Virus record (IMG/VR): IMGVR_UViG_3300028045_000039
Location: 1-38,268 of that record
DNA from: a virus
DNA: 38,268 nt
Reading direction: 5' to 3' (one strand)
In this document: piece after piece, positions 29,782 through 38,187 of the stretch
How the letters are laid out: each line of letters opens with the position of its first letter
How positions within the stretch are numbered: position 1 is the first letter of the stretch
The notes under the pieces: generated by a model
The model's database searches: none
Told to the model about the DNA's origin: nothing
The model's input: only the letters and a program-made list of their open reading frames with translations
Made by a program: the position numbers and the translations under genes

Positions 29782-30920
29782 AAAAATTATATGAATTATC
29801 TGCACCTGGTGATTATGTAAATGGACACGTAGGTCAAATTATTAATAAACAAGCAAATGAAAATTGGTTAAAGATTGAAGATAAGGGTGCCTATCATATG
29901 GGTGCTGCTGAGTATTGGCATCTTAGAACAGAAGATATATCTAACTTTAATATACCTATTAGAGATGTTAAAAGTTCTCCAATTGTTTTACAGGGGAAAA
30001 AGATATACAGGTATCCATCTTTAGATTTACCTAGACAAAAGGTTGATTTACTTAAGGAGAAGTTTAATGTTAAAGTTACTAGAAATAGAGATAAAGCTGA
30101 TCTTTGCATAACGTCTTTTAAACATATTAAAAGTTTAATAGATATAAGTTGGATGGAGGTTATGTCATTTAGGGAGTTTTATTCTATATGTTTAGACATG
30201 AAAGAGGAGAACTTATTAACTAACAAAGCACTAGATCAACTGAGAATTACATTAAGTGGAATGGATAAAGATTCTATTATTAGTCTTCCTAAGTATCATT
30301 CTTATAATAAAAGTGATGAGGTAATAGAATGGTATGATAAGTTTGTAAAAATTTGTGCTAATCGGAGAAAGCTTTATAAAGATAATAGCAGAAGTTTTAT
30401 ATTGAATGCTGAAGATTATCCATCTTACTTGAGCTTAATAGATCCAAGCAATAGTACAGTATTTGACATTGATGTGTGTAATATAATAGATGAAGACTTG
30501 GCTGTACTGGATACTTCAGAGTATGATACAATACAGTCTATGATTTGTAGTGATGGAATAGAAAACAGGACACTTGCGTTAGAAATGCTAGCAAATTGTA
30601 ATCTTAACAGTTCATTTGATGTAGTTTCTGGTATATTCTATTGGTATTATGAGTGGTGCAAATCTACAACCAATTGGAATACAGCCAATGTAAAGACATT
30701 AAGGAATAGATTAGTTGACTATCAAGGTGATCATCCAAGAAACAGTGTTCATTCTCATGACAGATATATTATGGCGTTACGTAATAGTAATAAGCTTACA
30801 GAATTTGCAATTAACAAAACTAGAGAATCACTGTACAAAAATGTATTAAGTAATATTGTTGGAAAGAGTGCAATTGTGTTCACCGTTGACTTTGAAAATT
30901 TAAAACTAAAAGAAGAATAA
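29778..30920 (+). CDS. Unknown protein B, possible relative of protein A, 380 aa
   Basis: Its ATG overlaps the previous stop as ATGA. It shares with protein A the segment order KxxLLKExxxVxVTxxxxKAD at about residues 87-108, then a helical region and an LALE/ALAL block. The middle has many aromatic and acidic residues (FREFYSICLDMKEENLLTNK). No known domain is recognised. The conserved pair next to the MoxR-VWA genes suggests the four products act together, but this is inferred from order only. Confidence 0.65.
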   Translation: MKKLYELSAPGDYVNGHVGQIINKQANENWLKIEDKGAYHMGAAEYWHLRTEDISNFNIPIRDVKSSPIVLQGKKIYRYPSLDLPRQKVDLLKEKFNVKVTRNRDKADLCITSFKHIKSLIDISWMEVMSFREFYSICLDMKEENLLTNKALDQLRITLSGMDKDSIISLPKYHSYNKSDEVIEWYDKFVKICANRRKLYKDNSRSFILNAEDYPSYLSLIDPSNSTVFDIDVCNIIDEDLAVLDTSEYDTIQSMICSDGIENRTLALEMLANCNLNSSFDVVSGIFYWYYEWCKSTTNWNTANVKTLRNRLVDYQGDHPRNSVHSHDRYIMALRNSNKLTEFAINKTRESLYKNVLSNIVGKSAIVFTVDFENLKLKEE

Positions 30921-30921
30921 G

Positions 30922-31920
30922 ATGAATAGAAATTTAGAAAAAGAAGAGCAGTTTTACTTGAATGATAAGTTCAAGTTTAGCTACTCTTCATTAAACAAAC
31001 TTTTGTTTTCACCATCCTTATTTTATAAGGACTATATTTTAAATGACCGTGAGGTTAGAACAGACAAACATCTTGTAGAAGGTAAACTTATACATTGTTT
31101 AGTGTTTGAACCTGAAGAACTGGATAATAAATTTAACATTGTTCCAGGTAAAAGTCCTAGTGACAATATTAGAAAGGTACTAAAAGATATGTCTCTACGT
31201 ACTGATGCAGAAACATTAGTAAGTTGTGAAGACTCTATAATTTTAGATTCTCTTAAGAACCTTAATTTGTTTCAATCACTTAAAGCAGATGAGTCAAGAA
31301 TTGCTAAAGTTAGAACAGAAGACAATGAGCCTTATTGGAAGTTTCTTAGTAACACTAACGTTGATGTTGTTGATCAGGATACTTTATTAAAGTGTCAGGA
31401 GCAAGCAGATAACATCAAGGGTAATGGTGAAGTTATGTCTATATTTGGAGAAGTGGAAACTGATTTTGAGTTAGATCCAATTGAAACTTATGCAGAAAAG
31501 TATCTGACGTCAGGTTTATCTAAGATGCCTTTTGGTTTACACGGTTACATAGATTACTATAAAGTTAATCATAAAGATAAACTGGTAACAATATGTGATC
31601 TTAAGACAACAAGCAAATCAATATCTGATTTTAAAGATACTGTTGACTATTATAACTATTGGTTACAGGCAGCTATATATTGCAAGTTAGTTTATGAAAA
31701 TCTATCTAAGCAGGTGGATGACATTGACTCTTACAAAATATTGTTTAAGTTTGTTGTTGTAGATAGATACAACCAGGTGTATCCTTTTGATGTAAGTGAA
31801 GAAACTCTAAACAACTGGGCAATGTCTCTATTAAATGTAATAAAAGCTGCTGAGTATCATTATAACGAGAGAAACTACTCTCTGCCTTATGAATTTCTAG
31901 TAGAAAAAGTTAAATTATAG
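30922..31920 (+). CDS. PD-(D/E)XK exonuclease, RecE/Cas4-like
   Basis: This 332-residue protein carries HLVEGKLIHCLVFEPEELDN (motif I EGxxxH), GLHGYIDYYKVNHKDKLVTI leading to CDLKTTSKS (the D...DLKT core) and YYNYWLQAAIYCKLVYE (QxxxY). The layout is that of RecE-like and lambda-exonuclease-type enzymes for end resection in recombination. Paired with the Sak4-like ATPase and SSB candidate it gives a likely annealing system. One base separates it from the preceding gene. Confidence 0.8.
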   Translation: MNRNLEKEEQFYLNDKFKFSYSSLNKLLFSPSLFYKDYILNDREVRTDKHLVEGKLIHCLVFEPEELDNKFNIVPGKSPSDNIRKVLKDMSLRTDAETLVSCEDSIILDSLKNLNLFQSLKADESRIAKVRTEDNEPYWKFLSNTNVDVVDQDTLLKCQEQADNIKGNGEVMSIFGEVETDFELDPIETYAEKYLTSGLSKMPFGLHGYIDYYKVNHKDKLVTICDLKTTSKSISDFKDTVDYYNYWLQAAIYCKLVYENLSKQVDDIDSYKILFKFVVVDRYNQVYPFDVSEETLNNWAMSLLNVIKAAEYHYNERNYSLPYEFLVEKVKL

Positions 31921-31921
31921 T

Positions 31922-32497
31922 ATGAGTTCTGTATACACAGATTATTTTCAAAAGAGTAAGGTCTTTTTATACCCTTTATTGCAGTTTAAAAAAGGCTTGT
32001 CATATGTTCCTAGGCAAACATACATTGCTATGGATCATATGTACTCTTTTGATGATTACCGGTTCCTGTGTGAGTATCATGTTAAGATGTCAGAGAAGTT
32101 TAAAAAGTTCTTCAATACACATATTAAAAACCATCCCAAATTTGATCATCATATTGATTTAGGAGATGATAAACATGTATTTGTATTTGACTTTGTTAGC
32201 TTTAAAAGTGATTATAAAAGATTTTTAGTTGGCAAATACTCACATTTTACATTAGAGTCTAAGTTAATCATCTTAGATTTTTTTAGTGAGGGTAAGTCAT
32301 CTGAATATATAGAAGTCTTTTTATCACCTGATGGATATCATGCAGACTATGCTGATGCATTAAATGTAGACATAGATATAATAGAAAAAGTTTCTGAATT
32401 ATGCAGTATACCAGATCTTGATAAAGAGACTCTAATTAATAAAAATAAACAATTACTTAGTTTATTAGAAACATGTAATGTATATTTGTCTAAATAA
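31922..32497 (+). CDS. Hypothetical protein, 191 aa, aromatic-rich
   Basis: This 191-residue protein is rich in F, Y and K (MSSVYTDYFQKSKVFLYPLL, HVFVFDFVSFKSDYKRFLVG, FLSPDGYHADYADALNVDID). The C-terminus is a long helical stretch. It has no recognised catalytic motif. It sits one base after the exonuclease gene in the operon and may be a cofactor, but this is only a neighbourhood inference. Confidence 0.65.
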   Translation: MSSVYTDYFQKSKVFLYPLLQFKKGLSYVPRQTYIAMDHMYSFDDYRFLCEYHVKMSEKFKKFFNTHIKNHPKFDHHIDLGDDKHVFVFDFVSFKSDYKRFLVGKYSHFTLESKLIILDFFSEGKSSEYIEVFLSPDGYHADYADALNVDIDIIEKVSELCSIPDLDKETLINKNKQLLSLLETCNVYLSK

Positions 32498-32506
32498 AAA
32501 ATTAAT

Positions 32507-32923
32507 ATGGCACAAGTAGGACAAAATATGATGTTAGTAAATTCTAGTTTTAGAAATGCTAAATCATTTACAATGATCCCAGTGAGTATTGACTCACCAT
32601 ATGTAGAAGCTATGTTTGACCCAACGTCAGGCATTTTAGCAGTTATCAGTAAAGTAATGAAGCAATCATATCATATGGTTGCTAAATTAGATGATAACGG
32701 TCAACCAATAAGATTAAAAACTCCTAATCAACAAACTGGTAAAACAGTTAAAGAGGAGAGAAGATTGGTTGATACCTTTTCTGAGTTTTATTTATCTGAT
32801 AAAAAAGATATTGAAGACTTCATTAATATATTTGCAATGAATGCATCAGCTTTTGATTATAAGAGCTTTTTCGTAGATGCAAAAGAGACAAAAGTTTCTA
32901 ATATCATAATGCCTGGTTCATAA
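32507..32923 (+). CDS. Hypothetical protein, 138 aa, last gene before a terminator
   Basis: This 138-residue protein starts MAQVGQNMMLVNSSFRNAKS, has a beta-rich centre (FTMIPVSIDSPYVEAMFDPT, GILAVISKVMKQSYHMVAKL) and a helical acidic end. No recognised motif. Strong terminator at 32983 ends the long 24635-32923 unit here. Confidence 0.65.
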   Translation: MAQVGQNMMLVNSSFRNAKSFTMIPVSIDSPYVEAMFDPTSGILAVISKVMKQSYHMVAKLDDNGQPIRLKTPNQQTGKTVKEERRLVDTFSEFYLSDKKDIEDFINIFAMNASAFDYKSFFVDAKETKVSNIIMPGS

Positions 32924-32982
32924 TTACTTTCCAAGTATTAAAGGCCCCAACTCAGGTCTTTAGTTTGTAACAGGTATGAGAA

Positions 32983-33009
32983 GAGCCCATTGATTTGGGC
33001 TTTTTTTTT
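32983..33009 (+). terminator. Intrinsic terminator
   Basis: AGCCCA (32983-32988) pairs with TGGGCT (32995-33000) around TTGATT, followed by nine T (33001-33009). It closes the unit that includes the MoxR-VWA and exonuclease genes; the next gene starts 19 bases on. Confidence 0.9.
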
Positions 33010-33027
33010 GGCCCTAAATTTTAAATT

Positions 33028-33300
33028 ATGAAGAATCTTACTAATGAAGAAACAATAGATGTAAATATTTTACTTGCGCTTGTTAAATGCACAAGTGAAA
33101 TGTCACATAACTTACAGTACATGCATACTGAGAAAGAAAGATTGAGAATTAAACAGGTTAAAAAGAGTACTGGTTTATATGAAACACAGTTAAGTAAGAG
33201 ATTTAATTATTCTCAAACAAATGCTGTAGAAGAAATATATGATGTAATCATGGACCTTATATTAGATGCTAGGCAAGTAAGTTTAGAAAATGCAAAATAA
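33028..33300 (+). CDS. Small helical protein, 90 aa
   Basis: This 90-residue protein is helical and charged (MKNLTNEETIDVNILLALVK, TNAVEEIYDVIMDLILDARQ). It starts with the TTAAATTATG context right after the terminator, so a promoter must lie between 33001 and 33028 or transcription reads through. Fifteen bases from the polymerase gene. Function unknown. Confidence 0.65.
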   Translation: MKNLTNEETIDVNILLALVKCTSEMSHNLQYMHTEKERLRIKQVKKSTGLYETQLSKRFNYSQTNAVEEIYDVIMDLILDARQVSLENAK

Positions 33301-33314
33301 AAAAGAAAAAGAAG

Positions 33315-35324
33315 ATGGATAAAAAACACTGGGTAATGGATTATGAGACACTTTATGATTGTTTTACTGGTGTTTTTGAACATTATAAAACTAAAGAAAG
33401 AAAGATTTTTGTAATAAGTAGACTTAGAAATGATCAAACTGAATTTTTAGAATTCCTTGATCAGAATATTAAAAATAAAGAGTGGCATATATCCTATAAT
33501 GGATTAGCATTTGATGCACAGGTTACTCATCATATATTAGATAACGTTGATAAATGGAAAGATGAAGAAGGATTAGATCTTGATGGTCACTTGGTTGCTA
33601 ACCTCATCTATAAGTATGCACAACATACCATAGAGAAAAGCAACAGAAAAGAGTTTAGTGATTATCCACAGTGGAAAATGAAGATAGGTCAAATTGATTT
33701 ATTTAAAATGCATCATTGGGATAATCCTGCTAAACGTTCTAGTCTTAAGTGGATTCAGTACAGCATGGATTGGCAGAACATATTAGATATGCCAATCCAT
33801 CACAATACAGAAATTAGAACTCAGGGTGAACTTGATACAATAATTGAATATTGTGTAAATGACGTCCAGTCAACCAAGGAGATCTATAATAGATCAAAGT
33901 CTCAAGTAGCTTTAAGAAAGGAGCTTACTAAAAAGTATGGGATTAATATGTTTAGCGCATCTGAACCAAGGATAAGCAAAGAGATATTTGGGTATTATTT
34001 ATCTCAAAATCTAAATATTCCAAAAAGGGACCTCAAGAATATGAGAACTTATAGGGATAGCATCAAAATTAAGGATATAATTCTTCCTTATATAAGCTTT
34101 ACTTCTCCTGAATTTAACATGTTGCTGCAGCGTTTTTCTTCACTTGAAGTTGACGCAAGTAGTCTTAAGGGTAGTTTTAAGTATCACATTAACTATAAAA
34201 ATGTTAAGACTCATTTTGGTTTAGGTGGTGCACACGGTGCTAATAGTAAAGGTGTATATGAGCCAGAAGATGGTATGATGATTATGTCTTCAGATGTTAC
34301 TTCATTTTATCCTAATCTAGCTATTAAAAACAGATGGTCTCCAGGACACTTTCCTAAAGATGAGTTTTGTAATCAGTATGAGTGGTTCTTTGAGGAGCGT
34401 AAGAAGATCCCTAAGAGCAATCCAATGAACTATGTATATAAGATTATACTTAATTCTACTTTTGGTCTTAGCAATGATGAAAAGAGCTTCTTCTACGATC
34501 CTGAGCTTTGTATGAGAATTACTATTAACGGCCAGTTATCTCTTATGATGCTTTATGAGCAAATAATGGAGAGGATACCTGGTGCAATAGCTTTATTACA
34601 GAACACAGATGGTGTAGAAACTATAATTCCAAAAGACTATTATGATGAATACATGCAAATATGTAAAGAATGGGAGGAGAAGACTAATCTCAATCTTGAG
34701 CATGATGAGTATCAGAAAATGGTTATTGGTGATGTAAACAACTACATCGGTATAAATAACTGGGTAGAAGTGGATCTTTCTTCATGGAGAGATATTAAAG
34801 CTGAGAACCCGCATTACTTATTTAAAGTAGAAAATGATAAGTTTAGTTTTGCGCCTGTAAAGCTGAAAGGTAGATTTGATTTTCATAACCTTCAGTTGCA
34901 CAAAAACAAATCTAAACTTGTAATACCTAAAGCAATCTATCATTATTTTGTACATAACGTTCTTCCTGATGACTATCTTGATACTAATAAGAATATTCTA
35001 GATTATTGTATAGGAGCTAAATCAAAGGGTGACTGGAAACAAGTTGCAAGACAAATAAAAGAAGGTTCTTTTAATGAAGAGGACTTACAAAAGATCAATA
35101 GGTATTTTATATCTAATGATGGAGTGAAGATTATAAAGGTAAACAAAAAAGATGCAAGAGAAATACAATTAGAATCAGGCCGCTGGATGCAATCTATCTT
35201 TAACAAGATGCATATTAAACCAAAGTGGGAGGAATATAATATCAACAAGAGATATTACTTGGATGCTATAGAACAAGAGATTAATGGTATTATCACTGTG
35301 TCAAATCAATTAACATTATTTTAA
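33315..35324 (+). CDS. DNA polymerase, family B
   Basis: The 669-residue enzyme carries both domains. The exonuclease has Exo I D9-Y-E11, Exo II YNGLAFD (N62, D67) and Exo III YCVNDV (Y179, D183). The polymerase has motif A SSDVTSFYPN (D327), motif B KIILNSTFG (K376, N380) and motif C QNTDGVE (430-433, the usual DTD changed to NTD). It is the main phage replicase. Size and motif order suggest a compact protein-primed or crAss-type PolB; no obvious terminal-protein gene was seen. It follows the helical protein gene by 14 bases. Confidence 0.92.
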   Translation: MDKKHWVMDYETLYDCFTGVFEHYKTKERKIFVISRLRNDQTEFLEFLDQNIKNKEWHISYNGLAFDAQVTHHILDNVDKWKDEEGLDLDGHLVANLIYKYAQHTIEKSNRKEFSDYPQWKMKIGQIDLFKMHHWDNPAKRSSLKWIQYSMDWQNILDMPIHHNTEIRTQGELDTIIEYCVNDVQSTKEIYNRSKSQVALRKELTKKYGINMFSASEPRISKEIFGYYLSQNLNIPKRDLKNMRTYRDSIKIKDIILPYISFTSPEFNMLLQRFSSLEVDASSLKGSFKYHINYKNVKTHFGLGGAHGANSKGVYEPEDGMMIMSSDVTSFYPNLAIKNRWSPGHFPKDEFCNQYEWFFEERKKIPKSNPMNYVYKIILNSTFGLSNDEKSFFYDPELCMRITINGQLSLMMLYEQIMERIPGAIALLQNTDGVETIIPKDYYDEYMQICKEWEEKTNLNLEHDEYQKMVIGDVNNYIGINNWVEVDLSSWRDIKAENPHYLFKVENDKFSFAPVKLKGRFDFHNLQLHKNKSKLVIPKAIYHYFVHNVLPDDYLDTNKNILDYCIGAKSKGDWKQVARQIKEGSFNEEDLQKINRYFISNDGVKIIKVNKKDAREIQLESGRWMQSIFNKMHIKPKWEEYNINKRYYLDAIEQEINGIITVSNQLTLF

Positions 35325-35332
35325 AAACAAAC

Positions 35333-35635
35333 ATGGATTATTTTGAATTAGAAGCAGCCGTAGAAACATGGGCTCAAGAAAAAGGTATTCTTACTAAAGC
35401 TACACCAATGGCCCAGGCCTTGAAGACATTAGAAGAAACAACAGAACTTTGTACGGCCATTAGTAATGATGACCGTGCAGAAATTATAGATGCTATGGGT
35501 GACATAATGGTCACCTTGATTATACAAGCAAAGATGCAAGATCTTTCTTTAGAAGGCTGTTTAGAATCAGCTTACAATGTCATATCCAAACGTACAGGTA
35601 AGATGGTTAATGGTCAATTTGTTAAAGATAATTAG
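35333..35635 (+). CDS. MazG-like nucleotide pyrophosphohydrolase
   Basis: This 100-residue all-helical protein has the MazG signature: LKTLEETTELCTAISNDDRA followed by EIIDAMGDIMVTLIIQAKMQ, containing EExxE and ExxD metal-binding clusters. Such phage enzymes hydrolyse nucleoside triphosphates or reduce (p)ppGpp-type signals. It lies 8 bases after the polymerase gene and one base before the next, consistent with nucleotide-pool control during replication. Confidence 0.83.
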   Translation: MDYFELEAAVETWAQEKGILTKATPMAQALKTLEETTELCTAISNDDRAEIIDAMGDIMVTLIIQAKMQDLSLEGCLESAYNVISKRTGKMVNGQFVKDN

Positions 35636-35636
35636 T

Positions 35637-35837
35637 ATGCAATTACATGAAGTACCAAGAGGATCTAGAATAAAAGTTAAGTCTGATATAAAAGTCCCAC
35701 CTGGAGCTCCAGAAATTCAAGAAGAACAAATATTAATTTTTAATCATGTAGATGGAATGTATTCTCATTGTGTAGATTTAAATGGTAATGTTGTTCATCT
35801 TGTTGCATGGGCTGAAGTTGAATTAGTAAATGATTAA
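35637..35837 (+). CDS. Small beta-rich protein, 66 aa
   Basis: I use the ATG at 35637 (MQLHEVPRGSRIKVKSDIKV), one base after the MazG-like stop. The protein has an SH3-like beta pattern (RGSRIKV, EEQILIFNHVDGMYSHCVDL, VVHLVAWAEVEL). No named family. It overlaps the radical SAM gene by 8 bases. Confidence 0.7.
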   Translation: MQLHEVPRGSRIKVKSDIKVPPGAPEIQEEQILIFNHVDGMYSHCVDLNGNVVHLVAWAEVELVND

Positions 35838-36663
35838 AGTTCAGAAGACTAAAACTCTAGTTACCAAGACAAATAATAATAGTAGTAACTGCATAGCACC
35901 AAATATCATTTATGGTTGTTTTGGTGGCTGTGTAGATACTTACTGTTACATGTCTAGATACAATGGTAAAAGGGTTTTTGTAAACAAGAACGTTGATGAA
36001 ATTTATCAGTCTGTAGTTGAATGGGAAAAAGAATTTATTAAAGTCCCTGATCAGCAAGACCCTATATATACTATGGTAGACATTGCTTGTAACTCAGATT
36101 TAGTTCTGATGCAAAAGCATATGCCTGAACCATTGATTGATTATCTTAAACGTTATGATGATCATCCCCAACTAAATAGTACTATGGCCACTAAGTATCC
36201 TGGTTTGTTGAACCTTAATGTAAAAACGTTCAACAAGAAACCAAGGGTAAGAGTAAGTCTAATGCCTCAAAAGTATTCTAATATATTAGAACCTAAGATG
36301 CAAAAGATAGTAAGCCGTATAGCTGATATTAATCGGCTTAAGGAGTTGGGATGGGAAGTTCATTTAAATTACAGCCCTCTAGTTTTTTATCCTGGATGGA
36401 AAGAAGAATATAATAATCTTTTTTCTATGGTTAAAGACGCTGCTGGAGAAAACAAATGTGAAGTCATTGCTTTAACTAACCATGTTAAACAAATGAACAA
36501 AGCTAAACCAGAGGCAAGAGAGTTAATGAGAAGATCTTATGAAATTAAGAATCAATCAGGAGTTATGAGATATCCTTTAGAACATAAAGGAAGGTTGTTA
36601 TCTGAATTTAAAGAAATTTATTCAAAGTATTTTTCTATAAAAACAATCAGATATATATTTTAA
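35830..36663 (+). CDS. Spore-photoproduct-lyase-like radical SAM protein
   Basis: This 277-residue protein has the cysteine cluster YGCFGGCVDTYCYMSRY (C30, C34, C39; CX3CX4C). Later segments are LKELGWEVHLNYSPLVFYPG and WKEEYNNLFSMVKDA, and CEVIALTNH completes the core. This resembles spore photoproduct lyase and relatives, which use a [4Fe-4S] cluster and S-adenosylmethionine to reverse thymine photodimers. Canonical radical SAM spacing is CX3CX2C, so the third Cys is two residues further. A light-damage repair role would suit a surface-water or illuminated habitat. The start overlaps the preceding gene. Confidence 0.72.
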   Translation: MIKVQKTKTLVTKTNNNSSNCIAPNIIYGCFGGCVDTYCYMSRYNGKRVFVNKNVDEIYQSVVEWEKEFIKVPDQQDPIYTMVDIACNSDLVLMQKHMPEPLIDYLKRYDDHPQLNSTMATKYPGLLNLNVKTFNKKPRVRVSLMPQKYSNILEPKMQKIVSRIADINRLKELGWEVHLNYSPLVFYPGWKEEYNNLFSMVKDAAGENKCEVIALTNHVKQMNKAKPEARELMRRSYEIKNQSGVMRYPLEHKGRLLSEFKEIYSKYFSIKTIRYIF

Positions 36664-36672
36664 AATTAATAA

Positions 36673-37011
36673 ATGATAACAATAGTTGAATGGAAAAGCA
36701 AACAGCAATTTGAATCTAAAAAATTAGCTTCAGAATATTTTAAAATACCAGTATGGCTTATTAATAAAAGCATTGACGGAAGATGTCAAGTGTCTTATGA
36801 AAAAGGCACTTACAAATTTCAAGAATCAAGAATTCAGACTGGTAAGACAAAAACCATAAAGGTTAAGACAACAGATATAATACCATTTGGTAAACATAAA
36901 GGTAAAAAACCTAAAGAAGTACCATTAGGGTATTTGATCTGGATGTATAAAAAAACAGATTGTCCAGATTGTGTTTTAAAAGCATTAAAAGAAGTTAAAG
37001 ACTTGTTTTAA
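36673..37011 (+). CDS. DUF3820-like small protein, 112 aa
   Basis: The C-terminal part reads TDIIPFGKHKGKKPKEVPLG followed by YLIWMYKKTDCPDCVLKALK, the pattern (M)PFGKYKGxxxxxxPxxYLxW of the DUF3820 family found in many phages. The N-terminal half (VEWKSKQQFESKKLASEYFK) resembles a DNA-binding helix-turn-helix of phage small proteins. Function not established; a nuclease- or helicase-associated role has been suggested for such proteins only by context. Confidence 0.7.
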   Translation: MITIVEWKSKQQFESKKLASEYFKIPVWLINKSIDGRCQVSYEKGTYKFQESRIQTGKTKTIKVKTTDIIPFGKHKGKKPKEVPLGYLIWMYKKTDCPDCVLKALKEVKDLF

Positions 37012-37052
37012 TTCTCATAATCAATTACCTTTACACTTTAAAAGTTTAAATT

Positions 37053-37940
37053 ATGCGTTATAAAAGAGCAGTAGAAACAACACAAAATTATTTAGAAAGT
37101 CAACCTTTACCTAAACATGGTAAGAGTTATACAGTCATATCACATAAACAAGTGATAGATGACACAAAAAATTTATTGGAGAATAGTGGATTTACTATTC
37201 GTAAAGAATTATATAGAGCAAACATGAATGCCAATGTAGCACAAGGCATATATCATATCTATCCTTCTCAGACAACTGATGAAGATATCTCTAAAGAAAG
37301 GGAATTAGGAATGATGTTTGCCTGGACAAACTCTTATGATAAGAGTACAAGATTTCAGTGTGCAATTGGTGCATATGTTATGGTATGTAACAATGGTATG
37401 GTAGCTGGAGATATGATGAACTTTAAAAGGAAACACACAGGATCCGCAGGTCATGATATTAAAATGCAATTAAGCAATCAAATTAAGAATGGTGAAATGC
37501 ACTATTTACGCATCCTTAAAGACAGAAATGCGTTAAAGTCTACAGTATTAACTAAGACAGAGCAAGCAGCTTTAGTAGGTAGATTGTTTATAGATGAGGA
37601 GCTTATAACTTCTTCGCAGGTATCTGTTATTAAAAAGGAAATTAATAAACCTTCTTATGATTACTCAACAAGTGATGATAATGCCTGGGCTTTTTATAAT
37701 CATGTTACACATGCATTAAAACTATCTACGCCAAGAGATTGGCTGCAAGATACTCAGAACTTTCATGATTTCATGATGTCAAATGTTGTACCTAGTATTG
37801 ACTTAAATACTTTAGAAGAGATTTCACATAATAAAGATTACTTTAGTTGGGCCGTAGACTTCGGTGGCAACAATGGTGTCATTGAAATAGATGAAGAAGT
37901 ACAAAATCCAAATGCAATTATAGACATTGCAGAAATTTGA
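37053..37940 (+). CDS. DUF932-like phage protein
   Basis: This 295-residue protein has the DUF932 signature region FQCAIGAYVMVCNNGMVAGD, then MMNFKRKHTGSAGHDIKMQL. The N-terminal IYHIYPSQTTDEDISKEREL and the C-terminal ATPase-free region contain no catalytic motif. DUF932 proteins occur in phages and plasmids and have unclear function. It starts with TTAAATTATG and is the last complete gene of the operon, followed by a terminator at 38014. Confidence 0.72.
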   Translation: MRYKRAVETTQNYLESQPLPKHGKSYTVISHKQVIDDTKNLLENSGFTIRKELYRANMNANVAQGIYHIYPSQTTDEDISKERELGMMFAWTNSYDKSTRFQCAIGAYVMVCNNGMVAGDMMNFKRKHTGSAGHDIKMQLSNQIKNGEMHYLRILKDRNALKSTVLTKTEQAALVGRLFIDEELITSSQVSVIKKEINKPSYDYSTSDDNAWAFYNHVTHALKLSTPRDWLQDTQNFHDFMMSNVVPSIDLNTLEEISHNKDYFSWAVDFGGNNGVIEIDEEVQNPNAIIDIAEI

Positions 37941-38008
37941 AGATTGTTCTCTTAATTATAGGTGCATATATTTGCATTTGTATAAGTAAGGGTAGTGAAA
38001 ATCTTTGA
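37937..38008 (+). CDS. Possible small membrane peptide, 23 aa, TTG start
   Basis: A TTG overlapping the DUF932-like stop as TTGA opens 23 codons: KIVLLIIGAYICICISKGSE and NL, a signal-like or membrane segment. The rare start and short length leave it doubtful; the hydrophobic character and overlap are the only support. Confidence 0.25.
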   Translation: MKIVLLIIGAYICICISKGSENL

Positions 38009-38013
38009 TTCAG

Positions 38014-38063
38014 GAAGACCAACCAACTAGAGGGAGTTTTATATTCCCTCTAGGTCTTCTTTT
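38014..38063 (+). terminator. Strong bipartite terminator
   Basis: CTAGAGGGA (38027-38035) pairs with TCCCTCTAG (38045-38053), and GAAGAC (38014-38019) pairs with GTCTTC (38054-38059) across a 7-base bulge. TTTT follows (38060-38063). It ends the 33028-37940 unit. Confidence 0.85.
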
Positions 38064-38074
38064 ATAACCCTCGC

Positions 38075-38166
38075 TGTACAGAATAAGGGTAAAATTGTAC
38101 AATATGATGTACAAAATAAGGGTGAATCCTTAAAATTATAGGCGCACACATATAAAAGTAGGCGCA
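38075..38166. repeat. Iteron-like repeats before the next gene
   Basis: A 19-base direct repeat TGTACAG/AAATAAGGGT(A/G)AA occurs at 38075-38093 and 38108-38126 (17 of 19 identical), with a third TGTACA at 38096. TAGGCGCA occurs at 38139 and 38159, and a TAGGTGCA form at 37959. The next ATG is at 38188. The array may be an operator set or a replication-initiator binding site. Confidence 0.6.
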
Positions 38167-38187
38167 AACCTTTAACACCAAAGAGAA

